38,212 bases of DNA from CBDHFQ01 sp965262565 (GTDB lineage Bacteria > Bacteroidota > Bacteroidia > J057): positions 1 to 38,212 of the forward strand of contig CBDHFQ010000001.1 of NCBI GenBank assembly GCA_965262565.1, written 5' to 3'. The first letter of the stretch is position 1. Every line of letters begins with the position of its first letter. Both the position numbers and the translations under genes were made by a program. Positions 16,331-24,533 of the stretch are shown piece after piece. Under the pieces are notes generated by a model, which was not told the DNA's origin, searched no databases, and saw only the letters and a program-made list of their open reading frames with translations.

Positions 16331-17737
16331 ATGAAACTAACTAAAGGAGAGCAAAAAATTAAAATCAAATCTCGTTCCTCGCAGGAGGAAGCACCTCTCC
16401 ATGAAAAAAGAAAAATTAAGTGGATATCTTCTAAAGACAAAAAAAAATCATCTTTCAACCTTAACAAAGTTCATTTATTCATTGGAATAGGAGGGTTTGT
16501 CGTAGTTTGCTTAACTATGTATTTCATTTATTTCTACTCCTCATCTTCTATTGACAAGCCTGAATCATCCACAAATTATCTGGAAGCCTCTTCCACAAAC
16601 GATCATATTTCGACTGCCAGCGCTGAAACTTGGTTTGGAAAACCCCTGGCATCTTTCGATATTCTAGCACAAGGAATTTTTGCAGAAGATCAGACGCCCT
16701 TATTAATATACAAAACCTTATCGAATCAATTTCCCTTCCTTAGCCAGTTCTCAATAGATCAATCTAACATTCCTGCCTACCAATTAGCAGAAAACCAGAG
16801 ATATATATTGCTTTCCGACAGTAATGATCCTTCTCAAAGATATTTTATCTTTGAATCGACCCCTGAGGAATACTGGGAAATAGGCCTTTCTGATCCTTTG
16901 AGCGTCCAAAAAATTCGCAGAAAAGTAGAGAAGAAGCAGACTTCCTATGCTACGATCATTAAATCTGATTTGAAATCTGCTCTGGATAAATTACCTATGG
17001 ATTCAGAATTGTCGGAAAAGATAGAACAATCTCTGGCCTGGACAGTAGATCTTTATCACCTGGAGCCTGCAACAAAACTTAAACTACTATATGATGTAAC
17101 TTATATTGACGAAGAAGTTCAGCAAATAGATACCCTTCAGGCAATTTGGCTTCAAACAGATCAGAAAGAGTACTACGTCTACTACTTTCGAAAAGATTCC
17201 ATAGATGGTTATTTCAATCACGAAGCGTATCCAATGAAAACCACTTTTTTAAAAGCACCAGTTCCCTATAATTACATATCCTCTTCTTTTGGTTCCAGGC
17301 TTCACCCTATTGCTCAGGAACAAAAATTCCACTTTGGTACCGATTATGTAGCTCAATCTGGAACTCCTATTCATGCTGTTGCTGATGGAGAAGTAATAGA
17401 TGCTAAATTCAGAGCGCATAATGGGTATTTTGTAAGACTTAGGCATTTTGGGGGATACGAAACATTTTATCTTCATATGCAAAAAAATAGTTTTCCCCCA
17501 GAAATAGTAAAAGGAGCAAGGGTACATCAGGGAGAAATTATTGGAAGTGTAGGCCAAACAGGAGATGCTACAGGGCCTCATGTTTGTTTTCATTTTAGAC
17601 ATCATGGAAAACCTATAGATCCGGAACAAGTAGAATTATCCCGATCTTCTCCTCTACCCGTTTGGGCGTTGCCAGCGTTTTTCAAAAGAAGAGATATTCT
17701 TAAACAGAAATTAGATGATATTCAATATTTTGAATAA
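16331..17737 (+). CDS. membrane-anchored M23 family metallopeptidase next to T6SS genes
   Basis: The protein is 468 residues from the ATG at 16331; a TTG five codons upstream is in frame but less likely. The first 45 residues are a very basic cytoplasmic tail (Lys/Arg-rich, with KIKIKSR at 9-15). A single membrane helix covers about 47-68, and the rest should be periplasmic. The M23 domain is at about 315-430, with SSSFGSRLHP, the zinc motif H334-x-x-x-D338 and the FYLHM strand. At the last motif, usually HLH, it reads H417-V-C419, as in many Bacteroidota homologues; Cys may replace the third zinc ligand. M23 enzymes cut peptide cross-bridges of peptidoglycan. The position beside the TPR protein and T6SS operon suggests (inference) local wall opening for the secretion machine. 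A cell-division or shape role is the main alternative. Confidence 0.85.
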   Translation: MKLTKGEQKIKIKSRSSQEEAPLHEKRKIKWISSKDKKKSSFNLNKVHLFIGIGGFVVVCLTMYFIYFYSSSSIDKPESSTNYLEASSTNDHISTASAETWFGKPLASFDILAQGIFAEDQTPLLIYKTLSNQFPFLSQFSIDQSNIPAYQLAENQRYILLSDSNDPSQRYFIFESTPEEYWEIGLSDPLSVQKIRRKVEKKQTSYATIIKSDLKSALDKLPMDSELSEKIEQSLAWTVDLYHLEPATKLKLLYDVTYIDEEVQQIDTLQAIWLQTDQKEYYVYYFRKDSIDGYFNHEAYPMKTTFLKAPVPYNYISSSFGSRLHPIAQEQKFHFGTDYVAQSGTPIHAVADGEVIDAKFRAHNGYFVRLRHFGGYETFYLHMQKNSFPPEIVKGARVHQGEIIGSVGQTGDATGPHVCFHFRHHGKPIDPEQVELSRSSPLPVWALPAFFKRRDILKQKLDDIQYFE

Positions 17738-17822
17738 TCTGAATGTTTGATGGCCAACTCAAGTACTTCTCCTTTTCACTAAGCACTACTTAGCTTATAT
17801 CCTTAACTGGTATCAAAATATC

Positions 17823-19247
17823 TCAACTATCTTCTACCACTTTATCCTCCCAATCTTTTCCCACCCGTTCTTCCATAGTTATTTGTATGTGGCTCACTTC
17901 TCCCCCTTTGCCCATCTTTTGACACAATCGAAGTAATTGTTGACCTACATTAGGAAAGGTAGACCCCTCTCGGCTTTGATCATCTAGTTCTTTTCCTATG
18001 TTCAATGCGGAATAACTCACTTCCCACGCTGATCCCAAATCTCCCATTTTTTCAAAACTCAATCCCATTAGTCTGTAAGCTTCCATAAGGAGAAGAGAAT
18101 CTTGCAGCTTTTCTGCCATGTCAGCTGCATCCTCATAAGCCATGATCGCCCTATCGTAATGTTTCATAGATATATGACAATTAGCTTTCCCCAATAAAGC
18201 CTGAATCGCTAATTTTCCACTTACTATCTCTCCGGCTTCATATGACTGCTTAGAGAAATGGAAGGTATCATCGTAAATGTCTTTCGCATAGGTAAACTCT
18301 TTCATTTGAAGATAAGCTCCAGCAACAGTAAGATAAACAGTTGATTGAAGATGGGTCCATTTTTCTTTTTCAGATATAGATAACGCCATTTCTTTATGCT
18401 TCTCCAATTCTTCCACATCCCATTGTTCGGCAGCCTCAGTCATCTGCATAAAATGTCGCTTAAACCTGGAAGCAGGATCATCTTCCAATTCCACCTGTTT
18501 CATTAAGGCCTTCATCACTTTTTCTGTATCAATTTCCGCCTTAATCTCATATACATTATCAAAATATTGACTGTTCAGGTTTTTAAGGACAGGGGTTTTA
18601 GACGAATCTACCAGCATCCACTTTATGTTTGAAGGGAAGCTATGTTGTAACACTCCGGAAATCCAGGAAATCCAATCTTGTAGATGCGCTATCTTTTTGG
18701 GTTTGACATATACGATTAGGTGATGAAACTCCTGGGGCAATTTATTGGCAAAAGAAGACAATTCTTCATACAAAGGGGAGTTGGCAAACGAAGGGATGTC
18801 TACCTGTCGCTTCACAATTTTGACTCGTTTCCTTATTTGAATAGATTTTCTTTTGGGTGCTTTGTTTGTTTCTTTTTGGGCCAATGAAGGAGGTTCCTTG
18901 TCTTCTAACACCTGAGCTTCAGACCTAGTATTAATTGAGTTTGTTTCTGTGGTAGTTTGATGCTGCTCTTCGAATGATGCCCTCCATTGTTGAAACTCTT
19001 TGACTACATCTGCTTCATATTGATGAAGATTCAAGAAAGGTGTGCTTAGTTTGGTAAATGCGTCATTAGTTTTACGATGTATAGTATTTTCCCTTTCAAA
19101 AAATGTATCTACCCATAAACACTCTTCATCGGTTCCAATCCATTTACATAGCATAGCTCGTTGATCCTTTGAAAAATCATTCCATTTCGTTACCCAATCA
19201 GCTAATGCTTGATCATAAGTGTGCTGTACGCTGTGTGTGGTCGACAT
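17823..19247 (-). CDS. TPR-repeat protein divergent from clpV, probable T6SS accessory
   Basis: A 474-residue protein with no signal peptide or membrane helix. Residues 1-95 are helical and rich in Trp and acidic residues. Residues 96-150 are a linker ending in a very basic stretch (PKRKSIQIRKRVKIVKRQ, 131-148). Residues 168-260 form an alpha/beta segment (HHLIVYVKPKKIAHLQDW, then IKWMLVDSS) that looks like the back part of an ATPase fold without a Walker motif. Residues 299-445 hold at least three TPRs, such as SGKLAIQALLGKANC, HYDRAIMAYEDAADMAEKL and EAYRLMGLSFEKMGDLGSA. I do not recognise the whole protein as a named Tss subunit. It shares the 294-nt divergent region with clpV and carries the basic motif also seen in TssN and TssK, so a T6SS adaptor or regulator role is likely but inferred. 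Confidence 0.65.
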   Translation of the reverse strand: MSTTHSVQHTYDQALADWVTKWNDFSKDQRAMLCKWIGTDEECLWVDTFFERENTIHRKTNDAFTKLSTPFLNLHQYEADVVKEFQQWRASFEEQHQTTTETNSINTRSEAQVLEDKEPPSLAQKETNKAPKRKSIQIRKRVKIVKRQVDIPSFANSPLYEELSSFANKLPQEFHHLIVYVKPKKIAHLQDWISWISGVLQHSFPSNIKWMLVDSSKTPVLKNLNSQYFDNVYEIKAEIDTEKVMKALMKQVELEDDPASRFKRHFMQMTEAAEQWDVEELEKHKEMALSISEKEKWTHLQSTVYLTVAGAYLQMKEFTYAKDIYDDTFHFSKQSYEAGEIVSGKLAIQALLGKANCHISMKHYDRAIMAYEDAADMAEKLQDSLLLMEAYRLMGLSFEKMGDLGSAWEVSYSALNIGKELDDQSREGSTFPNVGQQLLRLCQKMGKGGEVSHIQITMEERVGKDWEDKVVEDS

Positions 19248-19467
19248 ACTAAAAGGTGTTTAAATTTTCAGTATAACAGTATAAGAAACAGCTAAATTAA
19301 TTATAATGCTTCTCTTTCAATAAGCTATATAACCTCTTTTAGCTTATGGATATCCTCTCTTTGGAAGTTTTCTTCCACATATTTGACATAGTTTTCTATA
19401 TTCAGTAAACCTTAAACGATCCAATCCATAAATTTCCTTTCTCTCGTAATGTAAGCTGTATATTTTT

Positions 19468-19497
19468 TTTGGATAATTAAGAATATTTATATCTTTA
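19468..19497 (+). promoter_or_regulatory. Bacteroidota-type promoter for clpV and probably the T6SS run
   Basis: TTTG at 19468-19471, 18 nt spacing, then TATCTTTA at 19490-19497 (7 of 8 positions of TAnnTTTG fit). It is 44 nt before the clpV ATG. It sits in the 294-nt region shared with the divergent TPR gene. On the minus strand I see no comparable pair of boxes. Confidence 0.5.
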
Positions 19498-19541
19498 ATC
19501 GCATCTCAAACCAAAGTTTCTTGATTAATTAATCAACCATA

Positions 19542-22037
19542 ATGACTGCCACACTACCGTATGCCCCTGAAACAAAGTTAGCTATAGAGATAGCCCAATC
19601 CATTGCCAAAGAATATCAAAATAGTCAATTTTCCCCTGCTCACTTACTGCTAGCCCTGTTACATAATGACGTGGGATTAGGTTCTTACCTGGTAGTATTG
19701 GGAAAAGATATTCATTATTTGAGGGATTGGGCTGAAATGAGAATTGAAACTTATCCCAAAGCGGGAAGAACTGTTTCAGAACCGGGGGGAGATAAACAAG
19801 TCATAGGTTTATTAGAGGTAGCTGATGTGGTAAGAATGAAATTGACGGAGGACACCATCAGTCCTATGGCGGTGCTAATCGCGATGACTAAGCCTAATGT
19901 TGCTTTCACTCCTGAACAATTAAAAACTTTTTCATTACTGGAAAAAGACTTACTTGAAGCACACTTGAGAGATTTGTCGCTACAAGAAGCTACATCATCT
20001 ACAGATCCTGCCACTAACACTTCCGAACCAACCAATACTTCCAGCGCTTCAGGAACTGGAAAAGATTTATTTAAGTATTGCAAAGATAAAACCTCAGAAG
20101 CAAAAGAAGGAAAATTGGACCCCATTGTGGGAAGAGATCGAGAAATTCGTCAAATCGCAGAGATTCTGGGTAGAAGATTAAAACCTAATGTATTAATTGT
20201 AGGGGAACCCGGGGTAGGAAAAACCGCCCTGGTGGATGGGTTTGCATTGAGTGTGATAGAAGGGAGTGTACCCGAACATCTAAAAAATGCCATTCTTTTG
20301 GAATTAGATGTAGGCTCTTTGGTTGCAGGTGCTTCTTACAAAGGTGAAGTGGAAGATCGGTTAAAGCGTATTATCCGTGATCTAAAGCAATTTGAAAAAG
20401 CGATATTGTTTGTAGATGAAATTCATGTGTTGCTAGATGGCAAAGGATCTGTAGGAAGTGGAGTGGCCAATTTGTTGAAACCAGAATTGGCAAGAGGTGA
20501 ATTGACGGTCATCGGAGCCACAACTTCAGAAGAATACAGGGAATTTATTGAATCTGAAGAGGCTTTTAATAGAAGATTCGAATTATTAAGAGTAGATGAA
20601 CCTGATGTGGAAACAGCTATCAGGATGTTAACAACCCTCCTTCCTTTTTACGAATCTCATCACCAAACTCCTCTGGAAGTGGCAGCCTTAGAAGCCTCAG
20701 TCAGCTTATCTAAACGTTACATTAAAGACAGAAGACTACCTGATGCAGCTGTTGATTTGATAGATAGAACATTGTCTGCAATCAGGTTGATGAATGACAC
20801 TTCAAGTAGGGAAATAGAAGAATTACAGGTACAGCTTAGCAACATTGCTCAAGCAGAAGATGTCCCCGATGCTACCAAAGAATATTTTTGGTTTCACAAA
20901 CAGCTGGAAGATAAAGTTAGTCCTGTTCTACTTGGGCAATTGACTGATGAAGAAGATATTAAGGCTTTTAAACAAGTGGAAGAGATTCAGGCATATCTTG
21001 AGAAAAAATTAAGCTTGTTGAAAGATCTTGCGGCCAAAAAGAAAGAACGGGTAGAGGCTTCAGACGTAGCGGCAATGGTATCATATAAAACGGGGATTCC
21101 CTTGGGAAAACTTCAAACGCAGGAAAAGGAAAAACTGCTGAATATGGAGGAAATTCTCAAGAAGAGAGTCATTGGCCAGGATCATGCTTTAAAAACCATT
21201 GCAGATGCTATTCTCGAATCCAGATCGGGTATGGCTAAACCGGGCCAACCTATAGGATCGTTTTTCTTTTTAGGTCCAACAGGAACGGGTAAAACTGAAT
21301 TAGCTAAGTCTCTGGCTGATTTTCTTTTCAATGATGAACGAGCACTGATCCGATTCGATATGTCCGAATTTAAAGAAGAACACTCTGTCGCCCTTTTATA
21401 TGGTGCTCCTCCAGGATATATTGGATATAAAGAAGGTGGATTGTTAGTAAACAAAATTCGTCAGCAACCATATGCAGTAGTTTTGTTTGACGAGATTGAG
21501 AAAGCTCACTCATCAGTTTATGATCTTTTCTTACAGATTTTAGATGAGGGAAAACTAACAGATAAACTTGGTAAGGAAGGAGATTTCTCCAATGCCTTAG
21601 TCTTGTTTACATCGAATATTGGAAGTCAATGGATCGTAGAGCAATTCCAGCAAGGAATTTTACCAGACACTGATAAACTGAAAGAAATTATGAGTCAATA
21701 TTTTAGACCAGAATTTCTAGGGCGTTTAACAGAAATTGTACCTTTTTCTCCGATCACTGATGACATCATCGTCCACATCTTCGATATACATTTGAAAAGT
21801 TTATTAAAGCTTTTGGAGAAACAAGGAATTCAAATGCATATTTCACCAGAAGCTAAACAAGCGTTAGCGAAAGAAGGATATAATCCGACGTTTGGAGCCA
21901 GACCTTTGCTCGGGGTAATTAGAAACAGACTCAGAAGACCAGTATCAAGAATGATTATTAGTGGGGAGGTAAGTAATGGATCAGTTATTTTGATTGATTT
22001 GGATGAGTCTGGTGAAGTGAGATGGACAATAAACTAG
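19542..22037 (+). CDS. tssH: T6SS sheath-disassembly AAA+ ATPase ClpV (TssH)
   Basis: An 831-residue Clp/Hsp100 ATPase that unfolds contracted TssB/TssC sheath so that it can be reused. A Clp N-domain covers 1-145, and a Ser/Thr-rich linker 150-172. The first AAA+ module has Walker A GEPGVGKTA at 221-229 and Walker B ILFVDEIH at 288-295. A reduced middle domain covers about 410-520. The second module has Walker A GPTGTGKTE at 578-586 and Walker B VVLFDEIEKAH from 646, and the ClpB D2 C-terminal domain ends the protein. Presence directly upstream of tssB and tssC separates it from housekeeping ClpB, which would also have a much longer coiled-coil middle domain. It is the first gene of the plus-strand T6SS run, 76 nt before tssB. 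Confidence 0.95.
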   Translation: MTATLPYAPETKLAIEIAQSIAKEYQNSQFSPAHLLLALLHNDVGLGSYLVVLGKDIHYLRDWAEMRIETYPKAGRTVSEPGGDKQVIGLLEVADVVRMKLTEDTISPMAVLIAMTKPNVAFTPEQLKTFSLLEKDLLEAHLRDLSLQEATSSTDPATNTSEPTNTSSASGTGKDLFKYCKDKTSEAKEGKLDPIVGRDREIRQIAEILGRRLKPNVLIVGEPGVGKTALVDGFALSVIEGSVPEHLKNAILLELDVGSLVAGASYKGEVEDRLKRIIRDLKQFEKAILFVDEIHVLLDGKGSVGSGVANLLKPELARGELTVIGATTSEEYREFIESEEAFNRRFELLRVDEPDVETAIRMLTTLLPFYESHHQTPLEVAALEASVSLSKRYIKDRRLPDAAVDLIDRTLSAIRLMNDTSSREIEELQVQLSNIAQAEDVPDATKEYFWFHKQLEDKVSPVLLGQLTDEEDIKAFKQVEEIQAYLEKKLSLLKDLAAKKKERVEASDVAAMVSYKTGIPLGKLQTQEKEKLLNMEEILKKRVIGQDHALKTIADAILESRSGMAKPGQPIGSFFFLGPTGTGKTELAKSLADFLFNDERALIRFDMSEFKEEHSVALLYGAPPGYIGYKEGGLLVNKIRQQPYAVVLFDEIEKAHSSVYDLFLQILDEGKLTDKLGKEGDFSNALVLFTSNIGSQWIVEQFQQGILPDTDKLKEIMSQYFRPEFLGRLTEIVPFSPITDDIIVHIFDIHLKSLLKLLEKQGIQMHISPEAKQALAKEGYNPTFGARPLLGVIRNRLRRPVSRMIISGEVSNGSVILIDLDESGEVRWTIN

Positions 22038-22113
22038 TAACTTGTTACTGATTACAACTATAACTATACGAATAAATTGATTATCACACACTTTTTAAAT
22101 AACATCTGATATT

Positions 22114-22575
22114 ATGGCTAAACTATTTGATGACAGAGGGATAGGCGGTCAGGTGCGGCCGAATGAAGCATCTGAAGCAATTTCACAAATTTCTCAGAAC
22201 AGAACCCTGTTAGTTGAGAAACTTACTAACGACCCACCTACTAAACCTGAAATTGTTCAAGGATTACAAACGGTAGAAGACGTATTTGCGAATTATAAAC
22301 CTGAAATTGAGGTGGAATTTGAAGATGCGGAAGGAACTGAAAAAAGTGAAACCATACAATTCAGAAATTTAGGTGATTTTGGAAAGAAGGGAATCACACA
22401 TCAAAGCAATTTCTTGCAAAATCTTCAAGCTCAACAGGACAATTATCACCAATATGTCAAGAGTTTGAGATCCAATAAAATCCTTCAACGCCTACTAGCA
22501 GATCCTGAAGCCAAAGCGTCCTACATCGCAGCACTAAATGCAATGATTCAGGAACTCGAAGATGTCAGTGCGTAA
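22114..22575 (+). CDS. tssB: T6SS sheath small subunit TssB
   Basis: A 153-residue cytoplasmic protein (VipA family). It carries the family's core, IQFRNLGDFGKKGITHQSNFLQNLQAQQDNY at about 82-112, followed by LRSNKILQRLLADPEAKASY. The N-terminus MAKLFDDRGIGGQVRPNEASEAI fits the subtype iii form, which is shorter and different at its start from the proteobacterial proteins. TssB and TssC interlock to build the contractile sheath around the Hcp tube. It is 43 nt before tssC. A small AGTAAC-TT-GTTACT palindrome spans the clpV stop in the space upstream, of unknown meaning. Confidence 0.93.
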   Translation: MAKLFDDRGIGGQVRPNEASEAISQISQNRTLLVEKLTNDPPTKPEIVQGLQTVEDVFANYKPEIEVEFEDAEGTEKSETIQFRNLGDFGKKGITHQSNFLQNLQAQQDNYHQYVKSLRSNKILQRLLADPEAKASYIAALNAMIQELEDVSA

Positions 22576-22618
22576 TCCCTAACTAATTTCTATCCCTTAT
22601 TTATCTAATAACACGAAG

Positions 22619-23989
22619 ATGGCAGAACAAGAAAAAGAACAAGAATTACAACAGGAACAGGTAAGATTCGAAAATCCAGCCAAATATGTTCAGGAACAAA
22701 CAGAAAAATTGAACAAATATGGAGGATTTGATATTGTAGAAACTACTGTAAAAGGTGTAGAAAACCTAAATCCAAAGAAAAAGGCCAGAAAGCAAATTTT
22801 CCTGACTGAAGATCAGTATAAAAATGACAGAAAGGAATTAAAGCAAAAGCTTCAAATGTGGAAGCAATTACTGGAGAGTTCTGATGATTTAGCGGAAATG
22901 ATTCAAAATGGGGAAGAACAGTCTTCAGAGGCCAGTAAATTATACATTAACAATTTGGGTAAAGCCATTGAAGCCAGTAAAGACCTGGAGAGGTCATATA
23001 GAACAGTGGCTTTATTTTTTAGAAATACTGAAAGCGATAAGCTCAAAAATGTCTCTATCATGAATGCTGAAATGGATCAGCTCATAGATTTAGATGTAAC
23101 CACTTTCTTCGATGAGGTACAGGCAGAATTCGCTCAAACTTATGACCGTCTGGATTTGCGAGAGAATTATAGCATGCTTGTGATTCCAGGATATATGGGT
23201 TCCAATAAAGTGGTGGAAAAATGGGCCAAGATAGCACATGATCACAAAGTGATGATGTTAACAGACTTCCGCGATTTAGACACTCCTGATGATGTCATGG
23301 ACCTGTTTGAAGCAGCTAACCTGGCAGGTGGAGATGTGTTTAAATCCAACGTAATTATGGCCTGTAATTGGCTTGTAGGTCGAGAGCGCATCGAAGAAAT
23401 TGGAGAAGAAGAAGAATTGTACGTCCCACCATCTGCGGCCCTGGCTGGAAAAATCTATCAGACACTTATGTCTCAAGTTACGGCTGGTAAAAAGCATGGA
23501 GGAATGAACGAAGTAGACGGAGTTCGCTTTCCGTTGAAGAAAAGTGAGATATCCAATCTGGAAAAAATGGGATTGGTTCCTATGGTCAATGAATATGGAA
23601 AAGTCATGGCATTTTCAGCTAAGACTTTATTCAATGGGGACAATATAGGATTACAAACTTATTCAGTGGTGAGAGTTTTTGACTGGGTATCAAAAGTATT
23701 AGTAGATTTTCTTAACAGAAGAGCATTTGAAAACTTCAACTCTTCAACCAAGAAAAACATCAGGCAACAGATCGTGAAATTCCTTGATGAGATTTCCGGC
23801 CCTAACAATCTTATACAAAAATTCAAAATTTTGAGATTTGAACAAGATCCTAATCAGAAAGACCGCATTTTCCTGGATATTCACATCTCGCCTTACTTTC
23901 CTTCTAAGACTTTTGTCATGAAACTAGATGGACAAAAAGGAGATGATCCGGATTCTGCAGAATGGAAAACTGAATACGATCAAAATTAA
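22619..23989 (+). CDS. tssC: T6SS sheath large subunit TssC
   Basis: A 456-residue protein (VipB family). The first 70 residues are charged and Gln/Glu-rich. The core contains YSMLVIPGYMGSNKVVEKWAKIAHDHKVMMLTDFRD (about 183-218), the FKSNVIMACNWLVGRERIEEIGEEEELYVPPSAALAGKIYQ segment (about 242-282) and the FDWVSKVLVDFLNRRAFENFNSSTKK segment (about 353-378). It ends in a domain that interlocks with TssB and gives the sheath its handles for ClpV. Length matches the subtype iii family. It sits between tssB and hcp with no sign of truncation. The product is cytoplasmic. Confidence 0.94.
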   Translation: MAEQEKEQELQQEQVRFENPAKYVQEQTEKLNKYGGFDIVETTVKGVENLNPKKKARKQIFLTEDQYKNDRKELKQKLQMWKQLLESSDDLAEMIQNGEEQSSEASKLYINNLGKAIEASKDLERSYRTVALFFRNTESDKLKNVSIMNAEMDQLIDLDVTTFFDEVQAEFAQTYDRLDLRENYSMLVIPGYMGSNKVVEKWAKIAHDHKVMMLTDFRDLDTPDDVMDLFEAANLAGGDVFKSNVIMACNWLVGRERIEEIGEEEELYVPPSAALAGKIYQTLMSQVTAGKKHGGMNEVDGVRFPLKKSEISNLEKMGLVPMVNEYGKVMAFSAKTLFNGDNIGLQTYSVVRVFDWVSKVLVDFLNRRAFENFNSSTKKNIRQQIVKFLDEISGPNNLIQKFKILRFEQDPNQKDRIFLDIHISPYFPSKTFVMKLDGQKGDDPDSAEWKTEYDQN

Positions 23990-24044
23990 TTTTTATTAAC
24001 GCACGTAATCTAAATTTATCTATAAACATTAAATCAATTTAGCA

Positions 24045-24434
24045 ATGTCATTTTCAGCAACTTTAGAAGTAGACGGTAATTCACACCGCGTTTTAGAATG
24101 TGATTATACCTTGCAGAGAAGTGTAGACTTTTCAGGTAGACCTTCTTCTGATGTCAACGGAGGTACCATTGACGTAGTCATTGAATCTTCAGAAGACACA
24201 GCTTTTTTTGAGTGGATGTGCGAGCCTTATTCTCGCAAAAGTGGTTCGATTACATTTTACAAAACTGAAGAAGAAGCAGCTCTTAAAACTTTAGAGTTTG
24301 AAGATGCATATCTTATTCATTATCAAGAGTTAATTAATACCACTGGAGAAGACCCAATGAGAGAGAGACTTCGTTTTTCCGCTAAGATGATCGGTTGCGG
24401 TAGCGCCAAGCACGAAAATGAATGGCCTTCCTAA
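24045..24434 (+). CDS. tssD: T6SS tube protein Hcp (TssD)
   Basis: A 129-residue protein of the Bacteroidota Hcp family. It shows the alternating strands of the tube fold: SFSATLEVDGNSHRVLECDYTLQRSVDFSGRPSSDVNGGTIDVVIESSED, then the SRKSGSITFYKTEEEAALKTLEFEDAYLIHYQELI stretch. DFSGRPSSDVNGG is characteristic of subtype iii Hcp. It forms the stacked hexameric rings of the inner tube, which is fired out of the cell and can carry cargo in its lumen. A strong hairpin at 24469-24491 follows the gene and may end many transcripts there, which would fit the large excess of Hcp over VgrG needed. Confidence 0.95.
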   Translation: MSFSATLEVDGNSHRVLECDYTLQRSVDFSGRPSSDVNGGTIDVVIESSEDTAFFEWMCEPYSRKSGSITFYKTEEEAALKTLEFEDAYLIHYQELINTTGEDPMRERLRFSAKMIGCGSAKHENEWPS

Positions 24435-24468
24435 GCCGTTCTATCAAACACACTTTAACTTGTCTAAT

Positions 24469-24491
24469 TCCCGGAGGAAATTCCTCCGGGA
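24469..24491 (+). terminator. perfect hairpin between hcp and vgrG (partial terminator or mRNA-end stabiliser)
   Basis: An 11-bp perfect inverted repeat (TCCCGGAGGAA, one central base, TTCCTCCGGGA) starts 35 nt after the hcp stop. It is GC-rich for this genome and the strongest structure in the T6SS run. Only a broken T-rich stretch follows (ATTCAAATC... then ATTTTAC), so read-through into vgrG is likely. Confidence 0.55.
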
Positions 24492-24521
24492 TTCAAATCA
24501 ATCAATCATTTTACACATAAT

Positions 24522-24530
24522 TAAGGAGGG
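24522..24530 (+). promoter_or_regulatory. strong Shine-Dalgarno deciding the GTG start of vgrG
   Basis: TAAGGAGGG lies directly before ATT and the GTG at 24534. It is a near-perfect Shine-Dalgarno, rare in Bacteroidota where most genes have none, and is the best evidence for the GTG start. The spacing is short (about 4-5 nt from the core). The CCTCC arm of the upstream hairpin could pair with its GGAGG. Confidence 0.55.
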
Positions 24531-24533
24531 ATT

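Noticed and set aside
22036..22049. Palindrome AGTAAC-TT-GTTACT across the clpV stop codon
   Set aside because: With a 2-nt centre it cannot form a good hairpin, there is no second copy nearby, and a 6-bp palindrome is expected by chance at this scale.
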